Below are positions 61,105 through 64,000 of a stretch of DNA of 64,000 nucleotides, piece after piece; positions within the stretch are counted from its first letter, which is position 1, and the number at the start of each line of letters is the position of its first letter. Origin of the DNA: Anthracocystis setariae (taxonomy: Eukaryota > Basidiomycota > Ustilaginomycetes > Ustilaginales > Ustilaginaceae). The position numbers and the translations under genes were made by a program. Below the pieces are notes generated by a model. The model saw only the letters and a list, made by a program, of their open reading frames with translations. It was not told the origin of the DNA and searched no databases. The DNA is taken from contig CAKMXJ010000032.1 in NCBI GenBank assembly GCA_928724745.1, positions 372,001-436,000 on the forward strand. Direction: 5' to 3'.

Positions 61105-63221
61105 TCAACCATGCTTCGCCTGTACAAAAGCATCAGGAATGCTGCATAAGTGCAAAGGTAAAAAAAGGTGGAAGGCGTAGAGGTCAGCACGTGTTTTCCA
61201 GCAATGGTGGCCGATGAAGAGACTTACTATTGAGCGCTGATCGGCTTGCCTCCGAAGAAACGGCCGTTGAGGCCATCAAGAGCCTTTTTGGAAGCGTCAA
61301 GGTTAGCGAACGTGATGTAGATCTCGCCGGCCGAATCCTTTTCGACATGAATACTCCTCACAGGTCCGTACTTGGCCTGGCATTCGTCTTTGACATCTTC
61401 AGCGAGCTCCTTGTCCCAGTCGAGTTCGGTTTCTCTATGAAACGCAAATGGTAGGATATTGGAAAAGTCAGCGATACGCTCGTCATCGTCTCTGCGTTGG
61501 TGTTTGGAGTGGACTTACTCTGCAGGGTTGAACATGTTCTTGAGAAGCAGCGAGGTTGAGGTAGATTCGGGAATCCCCGCAGGTCTGTCCTGCGCCACGG
61601 GGGCTGCCTCTGCAGCGGGTGAGGGCTCGTTGTTGCGTGCAAGCTTCTCCATCAAAGCGGCACGCCTCTCGGGGTTGAGGCCGGCTCCTCCGCCATCGTC
61701 GAAAGCTGAAGTGAGCTGGGGCAGATGTCCGCCACCCTCCGAACCGGCGTTGGCACCATTCTGGTATTGCCCGCCTCCGCCAGTCCCCTTGGCATTGACG
61801 TTGCCTACACGGATCGTTCGACCAGCCAGCTCAAAGCCGTTCATCTGTTCGAGCGCCTTTTTGGCATCCTCGGCGTGTTTGAACTGGATAAAGCAGAAGC
61901 CCTTGCTTTTGCCCGTTCCCGGCTCGCGATGCAGGTCGACGTATTCAATCTCGCCGAACGGCTCGAAAACCGCCTTGACATTCTCATCGGTGAGACTGAA
62001 ATGCAAACTGCCAACGTACAGCCTGGCTTCCGGGTTGGGCATGTTAGGGCCAGGGCGTTGAGCACGAGCGGCGGCAGGAGGTGCGACGTTCATATGGATG
62101 GGTGCGCCCGCCGTGTGATGCTGCATTGGCAAAGGAACATTGGCCAGTACCCTAGGGTCAAGCTGCATAGCCGGGACAGCTGGGTGTGGAGCGGCAGGAA
62201 GACGGCCGTTTGCGTCTCCTGCGCCTGGCTGACTGCCGTTGCGAGCTGCATCGGTGCGCTGAACCACGATCGGCAGGCCAAAGAGGATCTTGCCAGTCAA
62301 CTCGATGGCCTTGGGTACAAGCTCGCGAGCAGCGAATTCGACATAACCAACACCTTTGCTTCGATGAGTGACACGGTCCATGACGATGCGAACATCCTGC
62401 ACAGCGCCTTCTCCAAGGTGATCTTCGAAGAACTCGCCAAGGTCGCGCTGGCCGACTCGAGCCGACAGTTGACTGCAGAAGACAGAACGCTCCTCGTAGT
62501 CATCGATTTCAGGACTGGCTGTGCGGCGTGATCGGACGGAATGGGCGGGACTATCGTATCGTCCCCTCCTACGTCGCGGCGCGCGACGAATCTCGTCTTG
62601 ATGACGGCTTCCCCTTCGATGGTGTCCGCGCTCGACGCCGCGGTCGTAGCGTCGGTCCTCGTAGTATGAATCGTATCGGTCACGATCTGCGCGACTGGAG
62701 GAGGGCGCAGGACTAGGGCGATAGTGGTCGGAAGAGGCAGCATCGCCATCACGATAGTCATCGCGTCGATCGCTGCGTCGACGGCGGCGTTCGCGAGCAC
62801 GGTCTTCGTCGTCCTCTTCGACGCGGTCTCGATCGCGACGGTAGGCATCGTCCTCGCCTCGCCGTCTCTTCCTACGCTCCTCCGCTTCGTCGTCGGCCCT
62901 GGTGTTGCTTCTCCTCGAGTGGTGACTCTTGCGACTGCGGGCGCTGTCCCTGCTACGACTGCGGCTACGGCTAGGAGACCTGGCCGGCGAAGATGCTTGC
63001 GAGGAGCGGCTGGATGTGGAAGGGGACCGTTTGCGACCTCGAGAAGCATCCGTCTGACGGGATCGCGAAGCTTGCGCACGCTTTCGCAGTTGCTCTGCTA
63101 GCTCCTTCTCCCTCGATCGAGACCCTTCGATTTCGTCGGGATAGGAATGCCTAGCATTGGCATCTAAATTCGAGTTTCGGCGACCTCGTCGAGCGCGCTC
63201 CTCCTCCAGATCGGCATACAT
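61105..63221 (-). CDS. RBM39/Rsd1-like splicing factor
   Basis: An SR-like coactivator of pre-mRNA splicing (RBM39/CAPER; Rsd1 in S. pombe). 648 residues from three exons: 61519-63221, 61228-61434 and 61105-61141. Residues 40-235 are Arg/Ser/Asp-rich. RRM1 is at about 244-325 (RSVFCSQLS...GVGYVEFA), RRM2 at about 399-475 (RLYVGSLHFSLTDENVKAVFEPFG...KGFCFIQF), followed by a Gly-rich linker. A U2AF-homology motif RRM spans the end: NMFNPAEETELDWDKELAEDVKDE...GEIYITFANLDASKKALDGLNGRFFGGKPISAQ. The last intron (61142-61227, GTAAGT...TGCAG) adds YIPDAFVQAKHG, the expected UHM tail. If it is unspliced, a TAG forms across the donor. Confidence 0.93.
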
Positions 63222-63602
63222 GCTTGCTCCTGCTCTTGCCCTCTTCCTTTGTTGGATACGCTTTCCTGGCGTTTGGCGTGAAGAATGAGAATGATGGGCG
63301 GCGGAAAGAGAAGGACTGATGATGCTGGAATAAGGAATCAGGAGACGGCCAGCGGGCTCAGTCCGATTTGGGGCGTTTCGAACTTAGAAATTCCTACATC
63401 ACGTGATCTATTTTCAAGCAGCAGCAGAACGCGTTTTGGAAAGTGAGTGGCTTTGACCCTGCAGATGGATGCAGCAGCCAAAAAGGACCAACACTTCTCG
63501 CTGCTCACGGCTGACTTGACCCGCCATCTCCATCTAGCTGTTTCATGCGGACATGTCTGACGAGTGCACACAGACTCGTCAGTCGTCATATCTGCCAACG
63601 GA
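63222..63602. other. divergent promoter (RBM39-like / WRAP73-like)
   Basis: 381 bp. Short upstream ATG frames precede the WD40 start on the plus strand. No other element was recognised. Confidence 0.35.
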
Positions 63603-64000
63603 ATGGACTTTACGGCCGCGTATCGGCATGCGTCTTGGCGCTGTATCGCCTTTTCGCCCGGCTCGACCTTCTTGGCTTCCGTGACGGGCGACGATGCATG
63701 CTCGATCGTAGTCAGGGCCAGCTCGACTCTGCAAATCATCCGTACATGGACCCTCGAAACCTCGATCAGCGTGCTGGAATGGTCTCCGGATGGAGCCTTC
63801 CTGCTAGCAGCTCACCCAGGACAGACGGAGGACGGCGTCGTGTTCGTCCTGTCCCTCGACCCTGCCAAGGAGGCCAACGACGGTTCCGATGCCGGCTCTG
63901 GCTGGGTCGCTCGCATCTCCTCAGGCTCCGATGGCCTCTCAAGTGCTACCTGGGCACCTCCCTGTGGCCCGAAAACAGTGATCCTTTTCAGTCAGAACCA
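63603..64000 (+). CDS. WRAP73/WDR8-like WD40 protein, 5' part
   Basis: An open frame from ATG 63603 runs off the right edge (132 codons visible). It starts MDFTAAYRHASWRCIAFSPGSTFLASV, then IVVRASSTLQIIRTWTLETSISVLEWSPDGAFLLAA, VFVLSLDP, WVARISSGSDGLSSATWAPP. The spacing of the first WD blades, including the V-R-x(2-4)-TLQI step and the ARI-SSG-S-GL-WAP turn, matches WRAP73/WDR8. That family anchors microtubules at centrosomes or spindle pole bodies with SSX2IP/Msd1. The rest of the gene is outside the window, so other WD40 families cannot be fully excluded. Confidence 0.75.
   Translation, partial: MDFTAAYRHASWRCIAFSPGSTFLASVTGDDACSIVVRASSTLQIIRTWTLETSISVLEWSPDGAFLLAAHPGQTEDGVVFVLSLDPAKEANDGSDAGSGWVARISSGSDGLSSATWAPPCGPKTVILFSQN

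Noticed and set aside
61725..62531. 268-codon plus-strand ORF opposite the RBM39-like gene
   Set aside because: The RRM motifs are on the minus strand; this frame has no domain pattern.
1..64000. CRISPR arrays, bacterial operons, prophage
   Set aside because: No direct-repeat/spacer structure; spliced genes, Pol III-type tRNA signals and gene content are eukaryotic.

Overview
This is a eukaryotic nuclear window, almost certainly from a smut fungus (Ustilaginomycetes, Ustilago/Sporisorium type). Genes are densely packed on both strands. They have few, short introns (about 45-175 nt) with GTAAGT/GTGAGT donors, C-rich third codon positions in highly expressed genes, CT-rich leaders, and a gene repertoire (EKC kinase, APC5, TOM7, Fox2, Sec17, pyruvate kinase) typical of basidiomycetes. 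The species is inferred from style, not from a marker gene.

Left arm (1-34,940), mostly housekeeping: a doubtful small ORF, BUD32 kinase (-), a hotdog thioesterase (-), APC5 (-), the tiny four-exon TOM7 gene (+), a coiled-coil protein of unknown role (+), a tRNA gene (+), a large Sec7-PH ARF exchange factor (+), the peroxisomal multifunctional beta-oxidation enzyme FOX2 (+), an MMT-type mitochondrial metal transporter (+), a two-PH-domain protein (-), the complex I subunit ESSS/NDUFB11 (+), a secreted carboxylesterase (-), an AN1 zinc-finger protein with a CaaX end (+) and an ALKBH2-like DNA repair dioxygenase (-).

Middle (about 35,066-46,840): a nested pair of mobile elements. The outer one is a PIF/Harbinger DNA transposon with 18-19 bp terminal inverted repeats, a DDE transposase (+) and a convergent Myb/SANT-like partner gene (-). 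A full-length Ty1/copia retrotransposon (36,676-45,098) has inserted into the last codons of the partner gene. It has two 715-bp LTRs that read as identical, and a perfect 5-bp target duplication CCCAG. It carries an intact gag-pol ORF whose start codon lies inside the primer binding site. That site matches a tRNA-Met anticodon arm. An extra ORF between pol and the 3' LTR encodes a nuclear-looking protein with two CX2CX6C motifs and an acidic tail. This accessory gene is the most unusual item in the window.

Right arm (46,841-64,000): pyruvate kinase (+), an ELO-type fatty acid elongase (+), a conserved secreted protein of unknown function (-), alpha-SNAP/SEC17 (+), a disordered hypothetical protein (-), a GNAT acetyltransferase (-), tubulin cofactor B (+), an RBM39/Rsd1-like splicing factor (-), and the 5' end of a WRAP73/WDR8-like WD40 gene (+) that runs off the window. 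Several genes have short terminal exons (BUD32, thioesterase, AlkB, GNAT, AN1, Rsd1). Splicing of these decides the C-terminus, and they were reconstructed here from splice sites and family-typical ends.
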